In this document: positions 22,377 to 33,060 of the stretch, piece by piece | How positions within the stretch are numbered: position 1 is the stretch's first letter | Layout: the number at the start of each line of letters is the position of its first letter | From: Hortaea werneckii | Taxonomy: Eukaryota; Ascomycota; Dothideomycetes; Mycosphaerellales; Teratosphaeriaceae | Reading direction: 5' to 3' | NCBI GenBank assembly: GCA_037044905.1 | Contig: JBAOKB010000186.1 | Location: forward strand, 1 to 54,700 | Length of the DNA: 54,700 bases | Translations under genes and position numbers: made by a program | Notes under the pieces: generated by a model | Told to the model about the DNA's origin: nothing | What the model saw: the letters and a program-made list of their open reading frames with translations, nothing else | Databases searched by the model: none

Positions 22377-25300
22377 TCACATAATCACGCAATTATCCTC
22401 GTCCTTCTTCTGATTCCTCGTCAACTTCCCATTCGAAGGCGCCGGCTTAGCCTTCCCATTCTTTTTCAGCTCTTCAAGCCGTTCGAGTGCTTTCGGGAAC
22501 CGATATGCTTGAGGTAAAAAGTCAGCATTCATCATTTCTTCTCTAAGCAATCAAGGTAAAATGACTGCATGTTAGACTTACTCGCTGCCCGCCCGTACCA
22601 TTTCTTCGCCTCCTCGTTGCTCGCCGGACATCCAATGCCTTGCTCGGAGTAATAGCCCATAGCAAACATCGCCTTCGGCAGCGGCGGTTCGGAGGTCGCG
22701 GCTTTACGTGCCCAGAGGTAGGCCTCAGTGTCACTTTGTTGTAGGATGCCGTCGGCTCCTGTCAGGTACCAGCCCGAGAGCGCGAGCTCAGCGTTATGCT
22801 CGCCTTGTGCCGCGGCCTTGCTGTACCATGATATTGATGTGCGCTGGTCGATGGGGAGCGTGAGGTTGCCATACTCGCTCGCTTGGCCTAGTCTGAACTG
22901 CGCCGTCTTCAGACCTAAGCTCGCTGCTCCCTGAAACAGCTCAAGCGCATAGCGGTCGTCCGCTACGATCTTGTTCCTGACCTCTGGATCGAGGTTGGCA
23001 CTATCGTGGACAATGGCCAACTCATGCAGCACTCTCGCATTCCCCGACTCGGCCTCTTTCGCTCGCTTCAGCCATGTGACGGCCTCACCGACATTTCTTT
23101 GCTGGCCAAGCAAGGCCTTGAGCAAGATGATACCCAGCTTGTACATAGCTGATGGGTCACCCAGTCTTGCAGCGCGCTGGTACCATTGCACAGCCTTCTG
23201 GACGTCTTTCTTTGTCCCACCGCCCTCGTCGCCGCCGAGCTCGCAGCACATTGCCGTTCGGTACGCAGCTTGCGGATGTCCTTGCTTGGCCGCAGCCTGG
23301 TAAAGGTTGAAAGCTTCTCTCTGATCCACTACGAGACCAAGGGAACCTTGCCCGTAGCAGTCTGCAAGGTAGAATTGGGCTTCGGGATATCCTTGGGAGA
23401 CGAGCTTTTTGATTCGCTTGAGTGCATCGTTGACATAGCGTTCGCGGTTCTTGACTGTCTGTTTGGCATCGGCGCGGCCGCCGTCAGACGCAAGCACTGT
23501 GGACGCTTCGGCAAGCTTCTTCGCATAGATAAGGGCTCGTTTGGGATTCTTGGGGTTGGCGGAGACTTCACGGTCCAGTTGTTGAAGTTCGGCGTGGGTG
23601 ACTGGTCCATCAGGCACAGGTGGCGGGGGCTTGCGCGTGCTGGCTGTGGGGTCTGAACTGGTAGAGGATGCGGTATATTGCCGGACTGGGGGCGGCTTCG
23701 ATGGTTGTGGAGCGCCTTGCTGCGCTAGACCTGCTCTAAAAGGTGTCGGATGATGCGGCAGCGAGTCAGGTTTGTCGTGAGGCTGCTGCCCGCTCGGTGC
23801 AGAGTTCAGCTGGGTCAAAGCAGCACCACCTACGGGAGGACGGTTGGGTGGGCTTTGCACACCGGGTCGCATGGGAGGAGCGCTGCCACCCCGATTCTGA
23901 TGCGCCCCGGGATCGGAATACACAGGTTGGTTCGATACCATTGCACCTGGCCGGTGCGGAGGTGGCATCGGGCCTCTTCCAGGCGCGGAAGGATTTACTT
24001 GATACGGCATCTGTCGAGAGTTTGGCGGAGCTTGACGATATGGTATCGGTCTATCACTTCCGTCATCCATGGATCTGCTTCTTGCCGCGTCATGAACAAA
24101 GGGAGGCTGAGGTGGTTGAATGGGAGGCGCAGATGGTTGTTGATATCTCACATCCTGGCCATACCTTTGCGAATGGGGTTGTGAAGGCTGATTGGTGCTA
24201 TAATGCTCCTGCGCGTCTTCAGGTGGTCCAGGATCAAGGCCAAAATCAAATCCGGTGTCTTGGACGACACTGTTCTGCTCTCTGTCGGCGTCATTCGGTC
24301 TCGCTGCCGCAAAGTTCTTGTATGTCTGTGAAGCCTGCTGATATGGTCTTAACTTGGGGTTCTGGTAAGCCGACGGCTGAGACGGCAACGCGGGTACAGC
24401 GGGTGCAGGGCTCGTAGTGTCAGACGCTTGAGCGAAGTCGCGGTCCATTGTATTGCGCTTGTTGAAAGCAGACGCTCCATGAGGTGCTGGGCTGTCAAAG
24501 TCTGGCATCTCCGCTTCAATTTCCTCTTCGCGTGTTTTGGGCAGGCTGCCCGAATGACCTTCTGGCATGGGGTCGCTGGCGCCATACTCATCGTAGAGAT
24601 TGGCCAAAGTTTCGCGCTTGTTCGATGGCTGCATGGGCCATTGGCGTTGCTGTTCACTCCAAGACATCGGCACCTCTCCTCCTTCCTCGCCAAGGGTACG
24701 AGAGTACGAATGTTGCGAGATTGGTGTGGCATGTTGAGATCTTGAGTCGTTTGCAGCCGTCGCAGGCCTTGGCGGTATCCCGCCCGGACTAAGTGGCTGC
24801 TGTGCTGTATAAGGCTGCCTCGACTCCAACTTGGCACCAATTGTGTCCAAAGGCTGAAGATTAAAACTCCCCTTTGCTGTCCCTGGCCTCTGCTGCTGTT
24901 GATGTGGACGAGACGGGGTTCCCGGTGCTTGAGCAGGTGGACTCATCGTCCTTTGTGGCTGTGTAACATAGCCGTTGGCATGAGCCCATTGTTCGTTGGA
25001 GCCAGATGTTTGAGATGGGCCACTAAAACCGTAGGCCTGGGGCGTCTGGTAGCGCGCCTGCGGTTGTGGCGGGGTCATCTGATTCCGCGGGGGTGGACTT
25101 CGCATGTATGATCTTTCTCCTTGAACTTGGCTGGGTAAAGGACCGACGTTGCGACTTTGATTATCGTGCCGCTCCGCAAAGGATTGGCCAGAAGCTGATG
25201 GCTGTGGCTGAGGCTGAGGTGGACGATAGGGGTGGTTCACCTGCCCATGAGGAAGCGCAACTTGGTCGATACTCGGCATTTCCCGGTGAACGACTCTGTC

Positions 25301-26392
25301 ATGGCCTTGCCGGACCATGTTGCTATAGTCCTGGCCTCTGTCGGCAGTCGGTCTTGGTCGACTCTTTTCGCGTCTCCTAGATTGCTCCTCTGAACCTCTT
25401 GGAGTGCTATTTGCCGATCCTCGCACTCTGTCTTCACTGCCACGCCCATCTCGCGGTCTGTCACTGCCTGAGGTTCCAGGTCGTCGGTCGCCGTCTTTGG
25501 TATTGGGCGGTCTGGAATTTGGAAATGTTGGAAAGGCGTTGTCTTGGGCCAAGACCGGTGTCACGGCCATCTTTTGCATCCTCGCTTTCTCCGCTGCTTT
25601 CCATTCTTCCATGCTCATCTTCTTGGAACCTTGAGAGTCATCCGAGGAAAGGGTCTGGTCTTGAAGTGCAGTTTGCGAGCGCATGTGAGGAGGTACAGCG
25701 GAGGGTGGTGATTGGGCTCCATGTGCACCTTTGGCAGCTCGGGGAGGTCCTCCAGCCCGTCCATTTGGCTGCACAGGTCCACCATTCATCACATTGGTCG
25801 GCCGCACACCATATCCGCCATTGTCTTGGGGTTGCTGTGGCTGCCGTGGCTCTTGTCTGTGTCTCATTTGTTCCTCTGGTCGTGGCCAGGCCGACTGAGC
25901 TACTGGATGACCGTTGGTCTGCGGAGGTGTTCTACCGGAACGTTGCTGGTATCGAGGGTCGTAGTGACGTTCACGCGGCATTTCGTGTTGGTGCTGCGGG
26001 GCGCTTCGAAGTTGCTGACCGTGCGCGAAGTCTCGGGTCTGTTGGCGTGAATATTGGTGATCGTGAATGGGTGGCTGACGGTACTGTGGTCCTCGATCTG
26101 GAGTTTGAAATTGGTCTTGTTGTGCTCTTGGAAACCTTTCGTATTCTCCGTAGGATGCATTAGGCTGATGGTAATTGTTCCCTTGAGCAAAAGTGCCCTG
26201 TTGGCCTTGCGGATGTTGTGCCCCATAATCCTCCCCGTACTGCGGACCATAGCTTTGCTGCGTGTAGGCATCTTGCTTGTTGTAGCCTTGGGCAGCAGGA
26301 CCATGACTCGGTGCCCATTGGTGCTGTTGTTGGATATGGCCCATGTAGGCTCGTCGTGGCGGCTCGTATGCCGAGGACTGATCGTATGCCAT
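22377..26392 (-). CDS. chs4: Chitin synthase activator Skt5/Chs4-like, Sel1 repeats, CaaX end
   Basis: Exons on the minus strand are 26392-22582 and 22507-22377, giving 1313 residues. The first 900 or so residues are Gln/Pro/Ser-rich and disordered. A run of Sel1-type (TPR-like) repeats follows at about residues 960-1270 (for example YLADCYGQGSLG, AYRTAMCCELGG, AMYKLGIILLKALL, AMFAMGYYSEQGIG). The 74-nt final intron starts GTAAGT and has a GCTGAC branch point and TTTTTACCTCAAG end. Splicing it replaces a short alternative tail with a lysine-rich end finishing CVIM, a farnesylation CaaX box. Yeast Skt5/Chs4 is likewise prenylated and activates chitin synthase III at the bud neck or septum. Its presence at the expected place supports both the splice and the identity. 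Reading through the intron would stop after AASKSNMQSFYLDCLEKK, without CaaX. Confidence 0.88.
22508..22581 (-). other. Final intron controlling the CaaX tail
   Basis: 74-nt GT-AG intron. An earlier candidate acceptor (cttag, about 22544) would give a stop within four codons and no CaaX, so the later acceptor after the GCTGAC branch point is preferred. Confidence 0.7.
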
Positions 26393-27538
26393 TCTGTCTT
26401 TCTTTCTCTTTTATGTTCTGATTGCTCAATCGCTGCTGAAGTTGCAAGTCGTCATGAGAGTCGCTCTTGCCGTTCCGGTCTCGCAATGGAGGTGATGAGG
26501 CTACCGGGTCAAGGCACGTGCATGCGGTTTCAGAAGAGGCGCACGATTCGCTGCGCCCGGCCTGAGGTGATGCACAGGCGGGAGTTGCTTAGTGAGGTCT
26601 AATTATTCAACCAGAAAAGAGCCGTGAAGCCGTGAATCGCTGATTGTGTAGGTCCGGAGGTAGGCGAGAGACTGATGCTTCTGACGTGAGGCAAGAATGT
26701 TTAAAACGGGAAACGCGTCAGAAGCGCAATGTAGCGAGTGACAGGAGTTGGACAGGCAGGAGATGATTGTTTCAGGTGTTGCAGGCTGGATAAGCCAGGG
26801 TTATGTTACGTAGAAGTAGAGGGGATGGCGAAACATGAAGGCAGTCCCTAGTAGTTTGCTGGCGGGATGCAGGAGGATGTACATGATGCACTCTACTCCG
26901 AGACGCAGGAACCGGGCTTGACGCACGAGAATTACATGGCATACGCCGATATGATTGGAGCGCAAAGATAGTAGTGCCGCAGGAGAGAGGCTGACATTCG
27001 CGGGCGAGTGGTGGGCTGTGTGGCTGATTGATTACCTACCTACATAGTAGGTACGGTAGTGGGGTTACGATCGGCATCGTATTTCGGAGACCTAGCCACA
27101 CCTCAGCCTTCCAACTCTTCCATGCCGACGAGGGATGGGATGTAACCGGATTATAACCCTGACCCTAACGTACTGTACTGTACGGTTGGTACATCGAAGA
27201 ACTGTTGCGCAAAGGAAGATGTTCAAGGATGTCCCAACCCTAACCCTGCTCCCAAGAAGATGAACCCCCGAGATCGGCCGAAGGCAATCGCCGAAAACTT
27301 CCGAAGAGAAACATTGCCGAGCTGGGGAGCTGTCGGGTCCCAGGGCAGGGCAGTCGGGAGGACTTTGCCTGGGGAAAGATTGTGTAGTAGCGACGACAAT
27401 TATTATTCTCTTTCCCTTCTAGCACTCCTCCTCTTGCCGTGTTGCAGCCATTGTCGCCCCACCCCCTGCGTCACTACCTACCCATCTAGGGAGGGAATCG
27501 GTCTCGGAATATATACATAGTACACCACAACCACCATC
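26393..27538. promoter_or_regulatory. Divergent promoter region, chs4 and fumarase, with teloboxes
   Basis: 1146 bp between two divergent genes. It carries aaccctgaccctaac at 27155-27169 and aaccctaaccct at 27236-27247, telobox-like motifs that in fungi can bind Tbf1/Teb1-like factors. An inverted repeat tacctac-ata-gtaggta lies at about 27040-27056. No gene seen. Confidence 0.5.
27236..27247 (-). promoter_or_regulatory. Telobox-like motif upstream of fumarase
   Basis: Two telomeric-type units (AACCCTAACCCT), about 290 bp before the fumarase start. A diverged copy is at 27155-27169. Possible binding site for telomere-repeat-binding activators, or a relic of telomere repeat insertion. Confidence 0.45.
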
Positions 27539-29280
27539 ATGTTGCGCACCGCTGCTCCTCGGTCAATCCCTTCGCGGCTCTCATCGTCACATGCTGCTGC
27601 GAGAGCTCCCACTTCCTCCACTCTCCCCGCAGCAGCACGCCGAAGCTTCGCTGCCATCACGACTCCCAGACAATCGCTCCGCCAACCGCTCAGAGTCCAG
27701 TCCGGAAGATCAACCGCAATCCCCACTACCACCAGCGCCTACCGCACCTTCGCAACCACTTCGAGCAACATGGCCGGCCAGACACGAACCGAGAGCGATG
27801 CCTTTGGTGAGATCCAGGTGCCGAGCGACAAGTACTGGGGTGCTCAGACCGAGCGTTCCCTGGAGAACTTCAAGATCAACCAGCCGCAGGACCGCATGCC
27901 GCCGCCGATTGTGAGAGCCTTTGGTGTCCTCAAGGGTGCAGCTGCGACGGTGAACATGAAGTTTGGATTAGGTGAGTGTCACCAGGAAGCCAGAACACAA
28001 TCGAGAGCATGGCTGGGACAAACATGAAGCGGCTGCACTCTTATTCCTTTACTAACGCGCAACTTCCATCTGAAGACCCCAAGCTCGGTCAAGCCATCCA
28101 GCAGGCCGCCAGCGAAGTCGCCTCCCTGAAGCTGGTGGACCACTTCCCCCTCGTCGTCTGGCAGACCGGCTCCGGCACCCAGTCCAACATGAACGCCAAC
28201 GAAGTCATCTCCAACCGCGCCATTGAGATTCTCGGCGGCACCATGGGCACTAAGAAGCCCGTCCACCCCAACGACCATGTCAACATGAGCGCCAGCTCCA
28301 ACGACACCTTCCCCACTGTCATGCACATTGCTGCTGTGCTCGAATTCGAGGAGCAGCTTCTCCCCGCCCTCAAGGGTCTGAGAGATGCTCTGCAGGCCAA
28401 GGTGGACGCTTTCGAGCGCATCATCAAGATCGGCCGCACGCACTTGCAGGATGCCACCCCATTGACTCTCGGCCAAGAATTCTCGGGCTACGTCACTCAG
28501 CTTGACTACGGCATTGCTCGTGTCGAATCCGCTGTCCCGCGTCTGCGCTTGCTCGCTCAAGGCGGCACAGCTGTCGGCACCGGCCTGAACACCTTCAAGG
28601 GTTTCGCTGAGGACATCGCCTCTGAAGTCTCCAAGATGACCGGCCACAAATTCGAAACTGCTCCGAACAAGTTCGAGGCTCTGGCCGCCCACGATGCCAT
28701 CGTCGAGGCCCATGGACAGCTCAACACTCTGGCCACCTCCTTGTTCAAGATCGCACAGGATATCCGTTTCCTTGGCTCCGGTCCCCGCTGTGGCCTCGGT
28801 GAGCTGAAGCTTCCAGAGAACGAGCCGGGCAGCTCTATCATGCCAGGCAAGGTCAACCCCACCCAATGCGAGAGCATGACGATGCTCTGCACTCAGGTCT
28901 TCGGCAACCAAGCCGCCGTCACTTTCGCCGGCTCCCAGGGCAACTTCGAACTTAACGTCTTCAAGCCAGTCATGATCCGCAACCTTCTCCACTCTTCCCG
29001 CCTCCTGACCGACGGCATGAACTCTTTCCGCTCGCACCTGGTCGAGGGTCTCGAGGCGGACGAGACGCGCATTGCCAGCTTGCTCAAGGAGAGTCTGATG
29101 CTTGTCACCTGCTTGAACCCAGTCATCGGATACGACATGGCCTCCAAGGTCGCCAAGAACGCCCATAAGAAGGGCACCACCCTCAAGGAGTCGGCTATGG
29201 AGTTGAAGGCGCTCAGCGAGGAGGACTTTGACAAGACTGTGAGACCGGAGCTCATGGTCGCTCCTAAGGACAGGAAATAG
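27539..29280 (+). CDS. FUM1: Fumarate hydratase (fumarase), mitochondrial
   Basis: Exons 27539-27971 and 28076-29280 join in phase 1 to 545 residues. Class II fumarase interconverts fumarate and malate in the TCA cycle. The N-terminal 70 or so residues are Arg/Ser/Ala-rich with no acidic residues, a matrix-targeting presequence. Family motifs follow: TGSGTQSNMNANEVISNRA, HPNDHVNMSASSNDTFPT, GRTHLQDATPLTLGQE and the signature GSSIMPGKVNPTQCE. The second in-frame ATG at 27770 (MAGQTRTESDAFGEI) sits at the start of the mature-like protein and could give a cytosolic form. Fumarase is dually located in fungi, acting also in the DNA damage response. Length and motifs are complete. Confidence 0.96.
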
Positions 29281-29625
29281 AAGTATCGTCCCTGTATGAT
29301 TTGTAGAGTGTATAGATGAAAAGCATTCTTAGCCAGTCACTTTTATGAGCCATCGGCTTTTCCTGCCTGACACAACACTATCCAACAAAAGAGTGGACAG
29401 CGTGGATTAGAGATAGCTGGCGTGCGCCATCCCTCAATGTTAAGCTGTGAAAGTGACACCAAGTGGATGCATTCAGGACAACGGGAGATACGGAAAGCAT
29501 TTCGTCAGAAGTATTCTTGCCTCACGACCTAATAGCTTGCCACATCCAGGACACGCTCGTCAGTAAAGGCCCATCAGCCACCAGCAGTGCCCAAAACACC
29601 CAGCTGCGACCTCAAACATTCGCGT
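29281..29625. other. Convergent intergenic region
   Basis: 345 bp between fumarase and the NmrA-like gene. No feature seen beyond likely 3' UTRs. Confidence 0.5.
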
Positions 29626-30540
29626 TCAAGCGCGTGCCCTGATCAATTCTTCAACAGCTCTCTCATCCAATTCAGTAACGCCCGACAACGCATTATCATT
29701 CTCCTCCCTGAAATCGCCACCGAATCCCTCACCGTAAATGGCAACCTTCAAGAACCCGATCCCCCATCCAAACCAATTCGCAGGCTCCCTCTCAAATTTC
29801 GCAAACGATTCCTTCCGGATCGTCTGACAATCGCTCTCAGTGACCTCCCACCCCTCGCCCCCAACGACCCGCTTCGCAATCTCCAAAAGCCGCTTCTGCG
29901 TCAGTCCCGTCCCATGTAACCTGACCGATCGATTCGCCGTCTGCTCCAGGTGTTGCAGCACTTCGACCGTGCCGTGCGCGACTTGTGCTAACGTCGTCGT
30001 CGTGAAGATTCGGTCTCCGCCGTCGTAGATCTCCATCTTCCGCCCTGGCACATCTAGTAGGAACTTGACGTCCAGTCCCCAATCGAGGAAGGCATTGTTG
30101 AAGACGAAGGTGTACGTTGTCTTCCCCTCCTCGTCGTTGCTCTGCTGGCGGCATCGGGTTTGGATGTACTGTTCCAGCTCGATCTTGTCTGCGTAGACGG
30201 GGAGCGCTCTCGCTTTGGGGTTCTCCAGATCGCAGCCGAATTCGGAGGGGATGATGCGTTGGACGTTTGCGGCGATTGCCGCATCGATCAGGAGTTTCTG
30301 TTGGTCGATGGCGGATGTTGTGATGGTTGAGATCAGAGCTTCTTGGCCTGCGAGGGCGGATCTGAGGCTTTCGATGTCGTGGTACTCTACTTTCTTGACT
30401 TGGACGTTGCCCGGGAATGTGTGAGTGCTTGTTGGTCGTGTGAGTACTGTTACATTGAAACCAGCTTCGAGGAGGGCTTGTAGCATTGGAGCGCCTAATG
30501 CTCCGGTGGCACCGGCTAGTGCTACTTTCTTGATGGCCAT
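29626..30540 (-). CDS. NmrA-like / isoflavone-reductase-like NAD(P)-binding protein
   Basis: Single-exon gene of 304 residues starting MAIKKVALAGATGALGAPML. The GATGALG glycine loop is the Rossmann dinucleotide motif of the NmrA and phenylcoumaran-benzylic-ether-reductase group of atypical SDRs. Typical family segments follow: VKKVEYHD, ALISTITTSA and RIIPSEFGCDLEN. This group includes redox sensors and reductases of aromatic compounds. The substrate is unknown. The catalytic lysine of the reductase subgroup may be the K of YADKIELEQYI. It is next to a HET gene, with no evident functional link. Confidence 0.86.
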   Translation of the reverse strand: MAIKKVALAGATGALGAPMLQALLEAGFNVTVLTRPTSTHTFPGNVQVKKVEYHDIESLRSALAGQEALISTITTSAIDQQKLLIDAAIAANVQRIIPSEFGCDLENPKARALPVYADKIELEQYIQTRCRQQSNDEEGKTTYTFVFNNAFLDWGLDVKFLLDVPGRKMEIYDGGDRIFTTTTLAQVAHGTVEVLQHLEQTANRSVRLHGTGLTQKRLLEIAKRVVGGEGWEVTESDCQTIRKESFAKFEREPANWFGWGIGFLKVAIYGEGFGGDFREENDNALSGVTELDERAVEELIRARA

Positions 30541-30987
30541 TGTCGTGTAGTGATTTGGACGTGCTGTTGGGAAAGAATTGAGTGAAAGAGTTGAAAATCG
30601 AAAGCTTGGGCAAGTTGTCCGATAGCTTTTGTGGTCGTAGGTCTTCTCAAGAAGTATATATATTTCTGTGAGCCCGGATTTAAGAAAGGGTCATATTAGC
30701 AATCATTAGATCCGGCTGCAGTAGTAGCACCGTGACAGTCTTGGACGATCTGCCCCAGAGGCCTAAACACTTGCACTTCAACCGTGCTCGAAGCATCAGC
30801 TTATCAAACATACAGCAAGGTATTTAAAGTCGGCCGGAGTTTGCTGTCAAGACAAAGCGGAATGCTGTCCGCTTGATGATTCAGCGCCGGAGGTAATCTT
30901 TCTACGTACTATGTAATGTAGAGCCTAGCTGCTATATCTAAAGACTATTGCCTTTTGTATAAGGGCAAGAGCCGGTTGTTCCCCTCG
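30541..30987. other. Intergenic, 447 bp
   Basis: Upstream of the NmrA-like gene. It contains a tatatata run at about 30655-30664 that could be its TATA region. No gene seen. Confidence 0.45.
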
Positions 30988-33060
30988 CTACTCAAGGACA
31001 ATTACTTGAAGCTTGTCGATCAGCTGCTGCATCTCTAGGGAATTGTTGTTCCAATCCATGCAGGGCTGAGTAGAGAGACCAAAATCGTTCCTCCGTAGGC
31101 TTCGGTCGACTTCACCGCCTAGCGCTTCCACGAGAGTAGTCTTTGCGAGATAAGCGTCGCCTAAGATAGTGTAGTGTCCACTCTCAAGAGGCCGAAGGAC
31201 AAAAGGGTATGGCGCTCCGGCAAACAGACACAACCGATCTCCTACATTCGCATTCTTTGGCAACCAGCTAATGTCCCTTCGTCTGTCTTGGACGATTTGT
31301 CCAATCTTGCGGTCCCGGTCGAGACCATCGACCTCCAAACTCATCATATAAGGAATTATACGGGTGCTTAAGAGCTCATTGTTTTGAGCCTCCAGAATGG
31401 GATCGATTTCATATCCGCTCGTTCGACGTAATACTGGCACAATTTCGTTGATTTTGTCAAACCAGCGAGAGCTACGATTGCCAGGCACTTCCCCGAGGTT
31501 GCATGTAAGAAAATTCAAAAACTCTGGTATCGAGACAAAGGCATCGCCCGCAAGCTTGTGGCACGTGGAGTACCAGTTCGTGAAGACGCGGATGCTAAAG
31601 TCATGTGCAGATTGCCACGGCCAAGACGAAGGCGTCTCAGCCTCGAAAGCAGTGATCGTCGCAAAACATAATCCTCTCATCAGCAGGAAGCTTCCGTTGA
31701 CCGCGATGACGCTTTGTTTACCTAGATCATCTGACGGGACGAAAAGAGCTCGCTCATGGCGTGCCGCGTCATAGCAATACAGCTTGTTTCGAGATGCTCT
31801 CGTTAGATCACCGAAAGGTGGAACCCACGATGGCGCGCTAAGTAGTGAAGAGCTTGTATTTCCAGTACTAATAAGGGCCAGCGTCGCAGAGGGGCCTAGA
31901 CCGTCTTGCGGCGAAGGGTGCAGGATGCATTGCTCGGCAAATCTCCGATAGACCTGGGCAGCGTCCAGCGTATAGTCCACTCGCCACGTTTCGAGCGTAT
32001 GCAATGCCAATACTGCATTGAGTGCGAATATTCTATCGCGGGGGTCGTAGCATTGACGCTCAGATGTAAGCGCGAGAATCTCCAAAGCCTGCCCGCAATG
32101 GAATACGGAGGGGATGGCGCGGATGAAGACCTCATGGCACGCATCAAATCGATCGGTCATACCCTGCGAATTTTAGTCTTGCAATCTGTCGGCCATGACG
32201 GAAAATGTTGTAAATCTCCCGAGCATCCTAGTAAGGTATAGGCAGAGGCGTGGAAGGTATTTCCATTCCGCAAAATGAGTACCGCAATGGATCCAAGTAA
32301 TCCGTTCGTAGGTTCCAGCTGAGACCACTTCTTGAACGACCCATAGACGAGAGAAGTAGGGCTTCTGTAATAAACCATCGATGGCCGAGACCCATTGTCT
32401 GCCAAAAAGGTTCGCACCGCCTTCTGGCCCTTCTTCTGGCCACTGTCGATCGCAGCAACGACAGCTTTCCATCTTCTTGAGCGCTTCCGAGAAGGTGTGT
32501 AAGAAGGACGCTCCTGTTACCTCCCCCTCAAGGTCATCCTCGATCTCCTCGTAAGCCGCTAAGGCCGTGAAAGCTACTATGTCTGCTGGAGAGTCCTCTC
32601 CTAGCCACACTAGGACGCCCCTGGAAGCCGCATAGATGGCTGACATTCCAGCAACCTGGATGGATTTTTCATCATCATCATCTTGATTAATGCATATAGC
32701 GTCAGCCCACAATCGGCGTTGCCGGTCGTGAAGACGAAACCGTTGAAGTGCCGCATGTAAGGAGGTGGTAATTTGAATGCAGGCACCACCAGAGATGCTG
32801 ATAGTCCTTGGCTTTGCCGATGAACCCCAGGCATAGGATATAGCCTCAAAGCACTGGGGCGATGTGTATTGCGGACAGGCACTAGCACAGGCTTCTGCTT
32901 CCGACAAAAGCACTGCTTCGAAGCTGCCGATGAGTGGCGATGTGTCAGAGCCCGGGTATAGACATAGCACTCGTATAAAGCCGTCCGCTAGTCCCTCATA
33001 TCTGTATCGCGCTTGTCGGACAGCGAGACATGTGTCGTTCGTCCGATTAGCCCCGTCCAT
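30988..33060 (-). pseudogene. HET-domain protein gene with one in-frame stop
   Basis: One frame runs from the ATG at 33060 to the stop near 30988 (about 690 codons), broken only by TAA at 32175-32173. The first half has the HET domain: FEAISYAWGSS, RRLWADAICINQ, and VAGMSAIYAASRGVLVWLGE. The second half continues in the same frame (RFDACHEVFIRAIP, SERQCYDPRDRIFALNAV), typical of the HET C-terminal region. HET proteins trigger vegetative incompatibility death in fungi. The stop could be a CAA-to-TAA change, giving a broken allele. An intron hiding it is less likely, because the only in-frame GT-AG option is about 36 nt. HET loci often carry inactive alleles. Confidence 0.8.

Noticed and set aside
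27979..29166. 395-codon open frame antisense to fumarase
   Set aside because: It mirrors the GC-rich third-position codons of the fumarase exon and has no family motif. A shadow frame.
32140..32200. Short intron removing the HET stop codon
   Set aside because: The best in-frame GT-AG pair gives about 36 nt with a poor donor, shorter than other introns here.
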